From Hyphomonadaceae bacterium TMED5 (GTDB lineage: Bacteria; Pseudomonadota; Alphaproteobacteria; Caulobacterales; Hyphomonadaceae), in contig NHBK01000009.1 in the NCBI GenBank assembly GCA_002173095.1, positions 744,001 through 808,000 of the forward strand: a DNA stretch of 64,000 nucleotides, written 5' to 3'. The position numbers and the translations under genes are program-made. Shown piece after piece: positions 26,619 to 36,440 of this stretch. The notes under the pieces are model-generated. The model saw nothing but the letters and a program-made list of their open reading frames with translations, was not told the origin of the DNA and ran no database searches. The first letter of the stretch is position 1. The number at the start of each line of letters is the position of its first letter.

Positions 26619-27682
26619 TGGCAGAGGAGCAGGATAAGAGTCAGAAGACAGAAGAACCCACACAGAAACGGTTAGACGATGCCCGAAAGAAAGGTGACGC
26701 CGTTCGAAGCCAGGATGTGCCGATCTGGTTTATGATGCTGGCCATCGCGCTGCTTATCGCTGCGTCCGGGCCGATCATGCGCATGATTGCGCGCCCTCTG
26801 GTCAGTCTTCTGGATCACCCACACGCTTTCCGTCTTGAAGATGGCGGCGCCATGCAGCTGACCGAAGCGCTTGTCTGGTCCATCGCGCCGCCCGCTGCGA
26901 TTGTTTTCAGTATCCTCACCTTTGCCGCCCTGACAGGACACCTCATCCAGAACCGTCCGGCCTGGACGTTCGAGAAGATGAAGCCCAAGCTTTCCAAGCT
27001 CAGCCCGATGGAAGGGTTGAAGCGTATTCTGGGCCCGCAAGGCTGGATGAACCTTTTCAAATCCATTCTGAAGCTCGGGGCGATTGCGGGCGCGCTGCTA
27101 TATGCCGTCTGGCCGGATATCTCTCTCATTGAACGTGCTGGCGCGATGGAACTCGCCATGCTGGCCGGGGCGCTTCAAAGCATCGCTGGCCGGTTGCTGA
27201 TCGCGACCCTGTTCGTTGTCGGCATTATCGCGGCGATCGATTATCTGTTTCAGAAACAGCAATTCGACGAGCGCATGAAAATGTCCCGTCAGGAAATCAA
27301 GGACGAGCACAAACAGTCTGAAGGTGACCCGCAGGTCAAAGCGAAAATCCGTCAGTTGCGCATGGAGAAATCCCGTCGCCGCATGATGGCGGCAGTGCCT
27401 GAAGCCAGTGTGATCGTCACCAACCCGACCCATTACTCCGTCGCTCTGAAATATGATGATGACACGCCTGCGCCGAAGGTTATCGCCAAAGGTGTAGACG
27501 ACCTTGCCCTGCGTATTCGCGAGATCGCCGAGGAGCACGATATTCCTCTGGTCGAGAACCCGCCGCTCGCGCGCGCGCTCTATGCGCGTGTTGAGGTGGA
27601 TGAGACTATTCCGCGTGAACACTATGAAGCCGTGGCGAAGATTATCAGCTTCGTTATGCGCGCCAAGAAATCCAGATGGTGA
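26618..27682 (+). CDS. flhB: Flagellar export switch protein FlhB
   Basis: A 354-residue export protein with a charged N-terminus (KTEEPTQKRLDDARKKGD), four membrane segments and a cytoplasmic domain. The autocleavage motif NPTH is intact at about residue 269 (VIVTNPTHYSVALKY), so it can switch substrate specificity from hook to filament. It overlaps fliR by one base (TAATG). cckA follows after 73 bp, the gene order I recall from Caulobacter. Confidence 0.97.
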   Translation: MAEEQDKSQKTEEPTQKRLDDARKKGDAVRSQDVPIWFMMLAIALLIAASGPIMRMIARPLVSLLDHPHAFRLEDGGAMQLTEALVWSIAPPAAIVFSILTFAALTGHLIQNRPAWTFEKMKPKLSKLSPMEGLKRILGPQGWMNLFKSILKLGAIAGALLYAVWPDISLIERAGAMELAMLAGALQSIAGRLLIATLFVVGIIAAIDYLFQKQQFDERMKMSRQEIKDEHKQSEGDPQVKAKIRQLRMEKSRRRMMAAVPEASVIVTNPTHYSVALKYDDDTPAPKVIAKGVDDLALRIREIAEEHDIPLVENPPLARALYARVEVDETIPREHYEAVAKIISFVMRAKKSRW

Positions 27683-27755
27683 GCCAGACGCCCGCCATGA
27701 CGTGCCGAACCCCGAATCGTGACACTATAGGTGTCTATCTAGAAGAGTATCCGCA

Positions 27756-30326
27756 ATGACAAACGCCGTAGATGCTAAAGCCGATATGAAGACCACATCG
27801 GACCTGCCGGATGATACCACAGAGCCAACATCAGGTGGCCTGGACCTCTTTCAGGGGCTGTTCTGGCTCTCACTCATGATTGCAGTCGTGGCCGCCTGTG
27901 TCGCGATCATCATTCCAGATGCCGTCGGTCAGACAGGGCCAGTCCTGCTGATTGCGCTGGCCTCTGGTGGTATGGTGTTCCTCGTTTGGGTGCTGCGCGG
28001 TGCCGGGCGTCGACTGGGACTTTTCCCGGCGCGCGGTGTGACTGAGGCCGCGGCTTCGGTGAAAAAACAGCCTTATGCGTGGATCAATGCGCTCGATGAA
28101 GCCGTCATCATCACGGAAAAGGGCGGCGGGGCTGTATCTGCGAATGCGGCTTATCTTGAGATTATGCGCGATGTGGGCGTTTCAAATGAGGCCGAACGCG
28201 CGCTGACGGTTGACCGTCTGCTTGGGGCTAATCCGGGCCTTAGTGCGCCTATTTATCGTCTGTCACGTGCGGCCAATGCTGGCGAGGCGCGTCATGAAAT
28301 TCTTCCAGCCATCGCTTTTGGCTCTGAAAATGTGCCGGTCCAGTTTGAAGCGACTGTTTCGCCACTTGAGCATGGACGTACACTCTGGCGTCTGCGCCGC
28401 CTTGCCGGCATGAGCGAAGCGCTTGGCGCGGCAGATGCCCGTGCGCTCTTTATTGAGGAAGCGCCGCTCGGCTTTTATGTCGCCCGCGCTAATGGTCAGG
28501 TCACCTATATGAATAGCTGGCTGCGCAATTTCCTCGGCCTGCCAGACCAGCTGGGCGATTTGAAAGTCGAAGATATTCTGCGTCCGGAATCTGTGAAGAT
28601 TTTCCGCCGCGACAAGAAATCCAGCCAGCCGCTCTGGCTCGACATGTTCTTCCGCGCCCGCGACGGTGTGGAAACGCAGATGCAAACGGTCACCACATGG
28701 AGCAGCAAGGGTGTGGATTCTGTATCCCGCTCAATCGTGCTTGTGCCATCTATCGCAAAGACGAGCGCGAAAGACCGGCTCACGGCCATGTCTTCATCGC
28801 GGCCACCGCGTGATGAACATGATCCGTTGTTCGAAGATGCGCCTTTCGGTGTGGCGCGTCTTGAGGGGGACAGCATTTCGTCAGCCTGCATTATTGATGC
28901 GAACCGCGCGCTGGTGGAGATTACCGACGGTAAGGCCTTTCCGGGCGGTAAGTTTTCTGACCTGTTCACCACACAGGATGAAGGCGTCAGCCTGAATGAC
29001 CTTCTCCTTTCAGCAGTGGATGGTTCCGTTCAGCTGCAGACCAACAGCGATAAAAAACATGCTGTGAATGTCTTCATTACGCTGGATGCCTCCGGGCGCC
29101 CGGCTATGGCATATGCCATCGATACGTCTGAGGAATCGCAGCTGAAGGATCGTCTGGCGCATTCTGAGAAGATGCAGGCGGTCGGCACGCTTGCGGGCGG
29201 TGTCGCGCATGACTTCAACAACATGCTGACGGCCGTGATGGGCTATACAGACAATTTGCTCGCGCGACATCCGGTAGGCGACCCAAGCTTTGATGACCTG
29301 CAGCAGATTTCGGAACTGTCCCAGCGCTCTGCTGAGCTTGTGAAAATGCTGCTGGCCTTCTCCCGCCAGCAAACCTTCAAGCGTGAGATGCTGAACGTTT
29401 CGAACGTTCTGAACGAGCTGAATTACCTCATTCGTCCGCTGCTGGATGAGCGCGTCACGCTGAAACTACGTCATGGCCGTGATCTGCCAATGATCCGCGC
29501 GGATAAAGGCCAGCTTGAGAACGCGATCATCAATCTGGCTGTAAATGCACGTGATGCCATGGTTGAAAAGGGCGGTGGTGTACTGACCATTTCCACCAGC
29601 AAGGCGACAGAAGAGAACGCCCATGAGAAGGGCTTCCAATTCGTTCAGGACGGCGATTATCTCTGCATCGAAATTGCAGATAACGGTACGGGCATGCCGC
29701 CAGAAGTGATGGAGAATATCTTCGAACCATTCTTCACCACAAAAGAGCAGGGCAAGGGAACGGGCCTTGGCCTCGCGACCGTTTACGGCATTGTGAAACA
29801 GTCCGGCGGCTATATCTGCCCGGCGAGTAAGGTTGGAGAAGGCACCAGCTTCTTTATCTATCTTCCAGCGCTCTCTGCCGAAGAAGTTGAGAAAGAGCAG
29901 GAGAGCCAGGAGCCAGAACAGGCGCAGGGCAATAAAGCGCCGCGCGATCTGGCTGGCCGTGGTCTGATCATGCTGGTTGAGGATGAAGACGGCGTGCGCA
30001 ATATCGCGGTCTCTACGCTTCAGGCCCGCGGCTATGAGGTGATTTCAGCGGCCGATGGCGAGGAAGCCCTTGAGCTGATTATCGAACATCAGGGCGAAAT
30101 TGATCTTCTGATCTCTGACGTCATCCTGCCGGGTATTGATGGGCCGAACCTTCTGAAAATGGCACGTGAGTATCTGGGCGATGCGCGGGTTATGTTTATC
30201 TCTGGCTATTCTGAGGGGGACCTCACCAAAACGCTGGATGAAGAACGGTCCATCTCCTTCCTGCCAAAGCCGTTCCGTATGGCGAAACTCGCAGAACGGG
30301 TGAAAGAAGAACTCGAAGCCGCGTGA
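27756..30326 (+). CDS. cckA: Cell-cycle hybrid histidine kinase CckA
   Basis: An 856-residue hybrid kinase. Two membrane segments lie near the N-terminus (about residues 35-90), then PAS-like domains (about 105-460), HisKA with [17 protein letters not shown] (phosphoacceptor His about residue 487), HATPase ([34 protein letters not shown]) and a C-terminal receiver (LVEDEDGVR, phosphoacceptor Asp in [12 protein letters not shown], Lys in FLPKPF). In Caulobacter CckA sends phosphate through ChpT to CtrA and CpdR, controlling replication, motility and polarity. ChpT is in the same window at 57495. The position downstream of flhB and upstream of recA supports the name. Confidence 0.95.
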   Translation: MTNAVDAKADMKTTSDLPDDTTEPTSGGLDLFQGLFWLSLMIAVVAACVAIIIPDAVGQTGPVLLIALASGGMVFLVWVLRGAGRRLGLFPARGVTEAAASVKKQPYAWINALDEAVIITEKGGGAVSANAAYLEIMRDVGVSNEAERALTVDRLLGANPGLSAPIYRLSRAANAGEARHEILPAIAFGSENVPVQFEATVSPLEHGRTLWRLRRLAGMSEALGAADARALFIEEAPLGFYVARANGQVTYMNSWLRNFLGLPDQLGDLKVEDILRPESVKIFRRDKKSSQPLWLDMFFRARDGVETQMQTVTTWSSKGVDSVSRSIVLVPSIAKTSAKDRLTAMSSSRPPRDEHDPLFEDAPFGVARLEGDSISSACIIDANRALVEITDGKAFPGGKFSDLFTTQDEGVSLNDLLLSAVDGSVQLQTNSDKKHAVNVFITLDASGRPAMAYAIDTSEESQLKDRLAHSEKMQAVGTLAGGVAHDFNNMLTAVMGYTDNLLARHPVGDPSFDDLQQISELSQRSAELVKMLLAFSRQQTFKREMLNVSNVLNELNYLIRPLLDERVTLKLRHGRDLPMIRADKGQLENAIINLAVNARDAMVEKGGGVLTISTSKATEENAHEKGFQFVQDGDYLCIEIADNGTGMPPEVMENIFEPFFTTKEQGKGTGLGLATVYGIVKQSGGYICPASKVGEGTSFFIYLPALSAEEVEKEQESQEPEQAQGNKAPRDLAGRGLIMLVEDEDGVRNIAVSTLQARGYEVISAADGEEALELIIEHQGEIDLLISDVILPGIDGPNLLKMAREYLGDARVMFISGYSEGDLTKTLDEERSISFLPKPFRMAKLAERVKEELEAA

Positions 30327-30347
30327 TCTAGTAGTAATCCGCCAGGA

Positions 30348-30377
30348 GAGCCCCCAGATATGGTGGGCTCTTTTTTT
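30348..30377 (+). terminator. Terminator between cckA and recA
   Basis: Stem GAGCCC/GGGCTC with further weak pairing inside and seven T residues after it; 21 bp past the cckA stop. Confidence 0.85.
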
Positions 30378-30382
30378 GTTCT

Positions 30383-30409
30383 GTTTCCCGTTTGTTCTCA
30401 TGGAACAAA
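30383..30409 (+). promoter_or_regulatory. Putative LexA/SOS operator of recA
   Basis: GTTT-N7-GTTC at 30383-30397 matches the alphaproteobacterial SOS box GTTC-N7-GTTC at seven of eight positions. Overlapping it is a perfect inverted repeat TTTGTTC-N5-GAACAAA (30391-30409). Either could be the LexA site; both lie 78 or more bases before the recA start, in the promoter region. Confidence 0.55.
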
Positions 30410-30486
30410 TGTGGTACAAAATTCTCCAGAATAACTCGACTCGGGCTTTTGGCTGACCAGAGACTCGGTTACACAGGAGATTACAA

Positions 30487-31569
30487 ATGGCACAAGCGGC
30501 ACTGCGACTCGTGGAAGGTAACGGCGTGGATAAGCAAAAAGCACTCCAGACTGCGCTCACTCAGATTGAGCGTAATTTCGGTAAAGGTTCAGTCATGCGA
30601 CTGGGCGACAATCAGGCAATGGATATTGAGGCCGTTTCAACTGGCTCACTCGGCCTTGATATTGCGCTCGGCATTGGCGGCCTTCCAAAAGGCCGGATCA
30701 TCGAAGTCTACGGGCCTGAAAGCTCCGGTAAAACGACGCTGGCACTTCACGTTGTTGCCGAAGCGCAGAAAAATGGCGGCGTTTGCGCCTTCGTTGACGC
30801 TGAGCACGCGCTCGACCCTGTGTATGCCGGCAAGCTGGGCGTTGATCTGGATGACCTTCTGGTGTCACAGCCGGATACAGGTGAGCAGGCGCTTGAGATT
30901 ACCGATACTCTGGTCCGCTCCGGTGCGATTGACGTGCTCGTTATCGACTCCGTTGCGGCGCTGACGCCACGTGCGGAGCTTGAGGGTGAGATGGGTGACT
31001 CTCTACCGGGCCTTCAGGCACGTCTGATGAGCCAGGCTCTTCGTAAACTGACCGGCTCAATCTCCAAGTCACACTGTATGGTGATCTTCATCAACCAGAT
31101 CCGTATGAAGATCGGTGTGATGTTTGGTAGCCCGGAAACCACATCTGGCGGTAATGCGCTGAAATTCTACGCATCTGTTCGTCTGGATATCCGCCGAGTT
31201 GGTCAGATCAAAGACCGTGATGAGGTCGTCGGTAACCAGACCCGCGTGAAGGTGGTGAAGAACAAGACCGCGCCTCCATTCCGACAGGTGGACTTCGATA
31301 TTATCTATGGCGAAGGCGTCTCGAAAATGGGCGAGCTTCTGGACCTCGGTGTTAAAGCTGAAGTCGTTGATAAGTCCGGCTCATGGTTCTCTTATGGCGC
31401 AGAGCGTCTTGGGCAGGGCCGCGAGAATGCGAAGCGCTTCCTGCGTGAGAACCCAATCATTGCAAACGAGATCGAAGATAAGATCCGTGCCCATGCCGGT
31501 CTTATCGCAGATGTCATGCTGACGGGTGAACAGGAAGAAGATGACGGCGATATCGCGGTCAACGAGTAA
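30487..31569 (+). CDS. recA: Recombinase RecA
   Basis: A 360-residue RecA. Walker [10 protein letters not shown] (about residues 76-84), Walker [10 protein letters not shown], the L2 region [18 protein letters not shown], and DNA-binding RMKIGVMF are all intact, and the C-terminus is acidic ([14 protein letters not shown]). It catalyses homologous strand exchange and activates LexA self-cleavage. ACAGGAGA lies just before the ATG. A likely SOS operator is upstream. Confidence 0.98.
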   Translation: MAQAALRLVEGNGVDKQKALQTALTQIERNFGKGSVMRLGDNQAMDIEAVSTGSLGLDIALGIGGLPKGRIIEVYGPESSGKTTLALHVVAEAQKNGGVCAFVDAEHALDPVYAGKLGVDLDDLLVSQPDTGEQALEITDTLVRSGAIDVLVIDSVAALTPRAELEGEMGDSLPGLQARLMSQALRKLTGSISKSHCMVIFINQIRMKIGVMFGSPETTSGGNALKFYASVRLDIRRVGQIKDRDEVVGNQTRVKVVKNKTAPPFRQVDFDIIYGEGVSKMGELLDLGVKAEVVDKSGSWFSYGAERLGQGRENAKRFLRENPIIANEIEDKIRAHAGLIADVMLTGEQEEDDGDIAVNE

Positions 31570-31627
31570 GCTTCTCTGATCTGCCGGTTGGCGAATGCCC
31601 CGCGCATCTATATATCCGATTCACAGA

Positions 31628-31653
31628 GCTGCACCTGCCATGGCGGGTGCAGC
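31628..31653 (+). other. Strong hairpin between recA and alaS
   Basis: GCTGCACC/GGTGCAGC (8 bp) encloses a second short dyad (GCC-AT-GGC). No U tract follows, so it is a poor Rho-independent terminator. It may be a leader structure for alaS or a transcript-end stabiliser for recA. Confidence 0.5.
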
Positions 31654-31681
31654 ATGCATTTGAACTGTCAGGACGTTATTT

Positions 31682-34333
31682 ATGACGAGCGTATCGGATA
31701 TTCGATCAGGGTTTCTTTCCTATTTTGAGAAGCAGGGCCACGTTGTGCAGCCGTCTGCGCCTCTCGTTCCGGATAACGACCCAACGCTTCTTTTTGTGAA
31801 TGCGGGCATGGTGCCATTTAAGAACATCTTCACCGGTGTTCAGAAGCCTTTCGCGCCGCGTGCTACAACGTCTCAGAAATGCGTGCGTGCTGGCGGTAAG
31901 CATAACGACCTCGACAATGTTGGCTACACGGCGCGTCACCACACCTTCTTTGAAATGCTCGGCAACTTCTCCTTTGGGGACTATTTCAAAGAAGAAGCCA
32001 TCAAATACGCTTACGACCTGATCACCGGCGATTTCGGGCTTCCAAAAGAAAAGCTCCTCGTCACAGTGTATGCTGAAGACGATGAAGCCTTTGATCTCTG
32101 GAAGAAAATCGGCGGCTTCTCTGAAGACAAGATTATCCGTATCGCGACCTCAGATAATTTCTGGTCCATGGGCGATAGCGGTCCGTGTGGCCCATGTTCT
32201 GAAATCTTCTATGACCATGGCGACCACATCTGGGGCGGCCCTCCCGGTAGCCCGGAAGAAGATGGCGACCGGTTTATCGAGATCTGGAACCTCGTCTTCA
32301 TGCAGTTCAACCAGCATGGCGACGGTACGCGTGAAGACCTGCCAACGCCGAGCATCGATACCGGCATGGGTCTGGAGCGGATTTCGACCATTCTTCAGGG
32401 CGTCCACAACAATTACGACATCGACCTTTTCAAATCGCTGATCGCAGCGGAAGAAGACGTTTATAAGTGCAAAGCGGCGGGCGACGAGCTGGCCTCCTTC
32501 CGCGTCATCGCAGACCATTTGCGCTCGTCCGCCTTCCTTTTGGCAGATGGCGTTCTGCCGTCCAATGAAGGTCGCGGTTATGTGCTGCGCCGCATTATGC
32601 GACGCGCTATGCGTCACTCCCACATTCTGGGTGCGCAAGAGCCGAAAATGCACGAACTGACAGGCGCGCTCATCAAAGAGATGGGTGAGGCTTATCCTGA
32701 ACTCATCCGTGCTGAAGCGCTTATTCGTAATCAGCTTGAGCAGGAAGAAGGCCGCTTCCAGCGTACGCTGGGTCGTGGTCTGGCGCTTCTGGATGAAGCG
32801 ACGGGTGCGATGGGCGAGGGCGACGCGCTTCCTGGCGAGACCGCATTTAAACTCTACGACACTTATGGCTTCCCGCTTGATCTGACGCAGGATGTTCTGC
32901 GCGGTCGCGGGCTGTCTGTTGATACAGATGGTTTTGAAGACGCTATGGCGACACAGCGCGCTACCGGTAAAGCCAATTGGAAAGGCTCTGGAGATTCAGT
33001 CAATTCAGAGGTCTGGACTGATCTGATCGACCGTCTCGGCCAGACGCGTTTCACAGGTTACGAAACAACGTCAGGTGAAGGCGAACTCCTCGCAATTTTG
33101 AAGGGCGGCGAATTGCTGGATGCGTCTGGAGAGGACGAGCTGGAGCTTCTGTTCGACGCGACACCTTTTTACGCAGAATCCGGTGGCCAGTCTGGCGACC
33201 ATGGTTCCATTACGTTCAAATCTGGCGCTGAGTTCACGGTCACCGATGTTCAAAAGCGCGGTGGTGGTCTCCACGTCCATATCGGCAAGCTGACATCTGG
33301 CTCAGTCACTGTTGGTGACCATGCAACGCTGTCCATTGATGTGGAGCGTCGCAACGCCATTCGTGCAAACCACTCTGCCACGCACCTCCTGCACGCGGCA
33401 CTTCGCAATGTTCTGGGTACGCACGTTACGCAGAAAGGCTCTCTTGTTGAGGCTGATCGTCTTCGCTTCGACTTCAGCCATGGCCAGCCGGTTGCACGCG
33501 AAGAACTGAAAGCTGTTGAAGATCAGGTCAATGCAGTCATCCGCCAGAATACCGCGGTTTCTACGGCTGAAATGGCACCTGAAAAAGCCATTGAGAATGG
33601 CGCACTGGCGCTCTTCGGTGAAAAATATGGCGAGATCGTTCGCGTTCTCACCATGGGTGAAGCACTCGAGACGCCGTCTCACTATTCCATGGAGTTCTGC
33701 GGCGGTACGCACGTTGCTCGTACAGGTGATATTGCATTGTTCACTGTCCTCACTGAAGGCGGCGTGTCTGCAGGTATTCGACGTATTGAGGCGACAACGG
33801 CGAAAGCGGCGTTTGAGCATATGCGTGGCCAGATCGAGCTTGGGCAGGCGGCAGCAGACAAACTGAAATCACCTCTGTCGGAGCTGGTGACCCGTGTCAC
33901 AGCGCTTCATGATCAGCGTAAAGAACTTGAGCGTGACCTCTCTGATGCGAAGCGCCAGCTGGCTATGGCTGGTCCTGCGACTGGCCCGGCTCAGGGCCCT
34001 GAAGAGATCAATGGCGTGAAGCTGATGGCGCGCGTGCTCGATGGCGTTCCAGCCAAGGAACTGCGCACGCTGATGGACGAAGCAAAAAGCAGCCTTGGCT
34101 CCGGCGTAGCGGTCTTCGTGGCCGTGAATGACGGCAAAGCGGCAGTCGCAACCGGCGTGACGAAAGACCTGATGGATAAAATCTCTGCGGTCGAACTCGT
34201 TCGAGTGGCTGCGGCAGCTGTTGGCGGTAAGGGCGGCGGTGGCCGTCCTGATATGGCGCAGGCGGGTGGTCCGGATGGTGATAAAGCTGAAGACGCACTT
34301 CAGGCCGTACGGGACGCGCTTAAAGCCGTATGA
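31682..34333 (+). CDS. alaS: Alanyl-tRNA synthetase
   Basis: An 883-residue class II synthetase that charges tRNA-Ala in the cytoplasm. Motif-rich catalytic N-terminus ([18 protein letters not shown]-like [15 protein letters not shown]), an editing domain with the zinc/His motif HSATH (about residue 565) and CGGTH (about 673), and a C-terminal domain ending [16 protein letters not shown]. Full length. The stop overlaps the ATG of the GNAT gene by four bases. Confidence 0.98.
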   Translation: MTSVSDIRSGFLSYFEKQGHVVQPSAPLVPDNDPTLLFVNAGMVPFKNIFTGVQKPFAPRATTSQKCVRAGGKHNDLDNVGYTARHHTFFEMLGNFSFGDYFKEEAIKYAYDLITGDFGLPKEKLLVTVYAEDDEAFDLWKKIGGFSEDKIIRIATSDNFWSMGDSGPCGPCSEIFYDHGDHIWGGPPGSPEEDGDRFIEIWNLVFMQFNQHGDGTREDLPTPSIDTGMGLERISTILQGVHNNYDIDLFKSLIAAEEDVYKCKAAGDELASFRVIADHLRSSAFLLADGVLPSNEGRGYVLRRIMRRAMRHSHILGAQEPKMHELTGALIKEMGEAYPELIRAEALIRNQLEQEEGRFQRTLGRGLALLDEATGAMGEGDALPGETAFKLYDTYGFPLDLTQDVLRGRGLSVDTDGFEDAMATQRATGKANWKGSGDSVNSEVWTDLIDRLGQTRFTGYETTSGEGELLAILKGGELLDASGEDELELLFDATPFYAESGGQSGDHGSITFKSGAEFTVTDVQKRGGGLHVHIGKLTSGSVTVGDHATLSIDVERRNAIRANHSATHLLHAALRNVLGTHVTQKGSLVEADRLRFDFSHGQPVAREELKAVEDQVNAVIRQNTAVSTAEMAPEKAIENGALALFGEKYGEIVRVLTMGEALETPSHYSMEFCGGTHVARTGDIALFTVLTEGGVSAGIRRIEATTAKAAFEHMRGQIELGQAAADKLKSPLSELVTRVTALHDQRKELERDLSDAKRQLAMAGPATGPAQGPEEINGVKLMARVLDGVPAKELRTLMDEAKSSLGSGVAVFVAVNDGKAAVATGVTKDLMDKISAVELVRVAAAAVGGKGGGGRPDMAQAGGPDGDKAEDALQAVRDALKAV

Positions 34334-34821
34334 AGATCCGGCTCTTTGTTGAATCCGATTTAGAGACGCTGCATGCAATCAATGCGGCGTCCACGCCGGG
34401 TGTGAGCGAAGAAACGCTGGAAGACCTGAAACAGATCATCTCCATCTCAACCTGCCTGGTCGCTGAGAACGAAAGCGGAAGTCCGCAGGGCTTTATTACG
34501 CTCATCCCGCCGGGTGAGCTTGCCTATAAAAGCGCAAATCTTCGCTGGTTCGAAACCTGGCTGGAAGGCAAGAGCCTGACGCTCAATTATGTCGATCGCA
34601 TTGCGCTTGCCCCGGAGGCGCGCGGCAAACGTCTCGGTGAAGCGCTTTATGATGCGGCTATGCAATGGTCAGACAGTTTCGAAGCGCTGGGCTGTGAAGT
34701 GAATACCATGCCAGACAATCCGGGCTCACACCGGTTTCACCAGCGCCTCAATTTTAAAGAGGTGGGCAGGCAGGCTTTCTCGCCTGAAAAAGCCGTTGCC
34801 TATTATGTGCGCCAGCTCTGA
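34330..34821 (+). CDS. GNAT family N-acetyltransferase
   Basis: A 163-residue acetyltransferase. The acetyl-CoA motif is [19 protein letters not shown], followed by a C-terminal strand region ([26 protein letters not shown]). The conserved [13 protein letters not shown]-like segment suggests a RimI/YhhY-type enzyme; the substrate cannot be named. It overlaps alaS by four bases (ATGA), so it is translated in the same operon. It is convergent with lipB. Confidence 0.85.
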   Translation: MKIRLFVESDLETLHAINAASTPGVSEETLEDLKQIISISTCLVAENESGSPQGFITLIPPGELAYKSANLRWFETWLEGKSLTLNYVDRIALAPEARGKRLGEALYDAAMQWSDSFEALGCEVNTMPDNPGSHRFHQRLNFKEVGRQAFSPEKAVAYYVRQL

Positions 34822-34824
34822 GCT

Positions 34825-35517
34825 TTAAATCGGCGCTTTGGTTGGCTCCAATGGCCCGAACTGCGTTTCAAACGCTTCGCGCATGGCAATATCGGCATCA
34901 TCCATGCTGACGGGGTAGCCAAGATCAACAAGACTGGTCACGCCATAACGTGGGTCGCTTACCCCACATGGCGTAATGCCTGAGAAATGGGTGAGGTCCG
35001 GTTCGACGTTAAAACTCAGCCCATGCATGCTGACCCATTTTTTCAGGCGAATACCAAGCGCCGCAATCTTGTCTTCGCGTTCCATGCCGCCGGGCACACT
35101 GCGGTCCACCCAGACGCCGATCCGGTCGCCATCGCGCGCTTCACCCTTAATGTTGAAGCTGGCGAGCGTGTCGATAATGACCCGCTCCAGCGCGCATACG
35201 AATTTGCGTACATCGCGTTCGCGCTTTTTCAGGTCCAGCATGACATAGGCAATGCGTTGGCCGGGGCCGTGATAGGTAAATTGTCCGCCGCGACCGGTTT
35301 CATAAACCGGCAGCATGTCTGGCATCAGCAAATCACCCGGTTTGGCACTCGTGCCGGCCGTAAAAAGGGGAGGGTGTTGCAGGAACCAGATCAGTTCACC
35401 GGCTTCGCCCGCATTTATAGCCTGTACGCGTGCTTCCATAGCCGCGACAGCGTCTTCATAAGGAATGAGTTCGTCTGAAACAGCCCATTCAATCGGATCA
35501 TTTAATTTCAGAGACAC
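34825..35517 (-). CDS. lipB: Octanoyltransferase (lipoyl synthesis)
   Basis: A 230-residue LipB, which transfers octanoyl groups from acyl carrier protein to lipoyl domains. The conserved [29 protein letters not shown] (active-site Lys/His region) and the catalytic Cys in GITPCGVSD (about residue 183) are present. It is divergent from the FliN-like gene with a 67-bp gap. Confidence 0.95.
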   Translation of the reverse strand: MSLKLNDPIEWAVSDELIPYEDAVAAMEARVQAINAGEAGELIWFLQHPPLFTAGTSAKPGDLLMPDMLPVYETGRGGQFTYHGPGQRIAYVMLDLKKRERDVRKFVCALERVIIDTLASFNIKGEARDGDRIGVWVDRSVPGGMEREDKIAALGIRLKKWVSMHGLSFNVEPDLTHFSGITPCGVSDPRYGVTSLVDLGYPVSMDDADIAMREAFETQFGPLEPTKAPI

Positions 35518-35584
35518 CGCTCTATTAACTCCTTACTTACCCTGACAACCGACAATCAGGTCTCACAGAAAATGGTGTTCGCAC

Positions 35585-35842
35585 ATGTCGCGTCAACTGG
35601 ATGCAGTCAAAGTCGAGATAGCGGTGATTCTCGGCCGTACCCAGCTTCCCGTTTCTCAATTGCTTAGAATGGGTCGTGGTGCGGTGATTCCGCTGGATGT
35701 GCGCGAAACCGATGAAGTGTGGATTCTCGCCAATGATCACCCCATTGCCAAAGGCGACATCGAAATCGAAGGCGAGCGCATGTCTGTGCGTGTCACCGGG
35801 CCTGCCAGTGCGCAGGACTGGAAAGCGGGAACAGGCGCGTAA
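35585..35842 (+). CDS. fliN: FliN-like SpoA domain protein
   Basis: An 85-residue protein consisting almost only of a SpoA (FliN/FliM C-terminal) domain: VEIAVILGRTQLPVSQLLRMGRGAVIPLD, then VWILANDHPIAKGDIEIE. FliN forms the lower C-ring of the flagellar switch. The usual variable N-terminal extension is absent, so it is short for FliN (about 100-140 residues), and the nearest flagellar genes are about 8 kb away. The symbol is tentative. The start is ATG at 35585; no upstream in-frame start was found. Confidence 0.78.
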   Translation: MSRQLDAVKVEIAVILGRTQLPVSQLLRMGRGAVIPLDVRETDEVWILANDHPIAKGDIEIEGERMSVRVTGPASAQDWKAGTGA

Positions 35843-35933
35843 AGCGCTCTGAAAACACTAATGTGAAAATTGTCAAAAAAAGGCCTTCACAAAGGGTCTC
35901 GTTTCGGGTTAATAGCGCCGCTCACCTCGGCGT

Positions 35934-36018
35934 GCGGTCGTGGCGGAATTGGTAGACGCGCAGCGTTGAGGTCGCTGTGGGGCAACCCGTGGAAGTTCGA
36001 GTCTTCTCGACCGCACCA
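35934..36018 (+). tRNA. tRNA-Leu(GAG)
   Basis: An 85-base class II tRNA, including encoded CCA. Acceptor arms GCGGTCG (35934-35940) and CGACCGC (36008-36014) pair fully. The anticodon stem CAGCG/CGCTG encloses loop TTGAGGT with anticodon GAG at 35968-35970, and a variable arm follows (TGTGGGGCAACCCGT region). The T arm is AAGTTCGAGTCTT. It reads CUC and CUU codons. Confidence 0.95.
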
Positions 36019-36044
36019 AACATTCCCATAAAACTTGGTTTTAA

Positions 36045-36067
36045 AAATCGTTCCAGTGGAACGATTT
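36045..36067. repeat. 23-bp perfect inverted repeat downstream of tRNA-Leu
   Basis: Eleven-base arms AAATCGTTCCA and TGGAACGATTT flank one central G. It begins 27 bp after the tRNA. It may be the tRNA transcript end or a site for a DNA-binding protein; the U content after it is modest (TTTC). Confidence 0.6.
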
Positions 36068-36260
36068 CAGGAATGTTTTGTGTTGCATTCGCCTCACGCC
36101 GCGCAGCGGCTCCGGCCGGGCGGGCAAAGCCCGGCGGCAGGTCTGCCGCTGTATGGTTTTAAGCTCAAATTATGTTTGATCTCCGCTTCGCCGTCGCTTC
36201 GCGATAGATCGCGCTCAAGGCTGCGATCTGAGCGGTGGCATATTTCAGAAAAGAATCACC
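36068..36260. repeat. Compact cluster of GC-rich dyads, possible dispersed repeat
   Basis: Several short perfect dyads lie close together, including GCCGC/GCGGC (about 36099), CCGGGC/GCCCGG (36117-36134), GCGGCAG/CTGCCGC (36134-36149) and GCGAT/ATCGC (36200-36211). Short frames here (35977-36162, 36035-36316) begin inside or just after the tRNA and show no family. The dense folding and tRNA-flanking position suggest a dispersed intergenic repeat or the remnant of an integrated element. Confidence 0.45.
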
Positions 36261-36440
36261 TTTTTCCAGCGTGCGCAAAAAAGTCCTTTCTCTTGAGCCT
36301 GACGGCGCGAAAATAGTCTCAATTCCAACGCAATCTTACATGATAAGCCAGGATTAGGGTGTTCGGGCGAAATGTTATTGACCCGCCGCCAAGTCTTTGA
36401 GACTAAACGTCCTACGACGGGACGTTCTGCGGAGGCTGCC

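Noticed and set aside
35977-36316. Short frames after tRNA-Leu (61 and 93 residues)
   Set aside because: One starts inside the tRNA; both run through structured GC-rich sequence with no ribosome site and no family.
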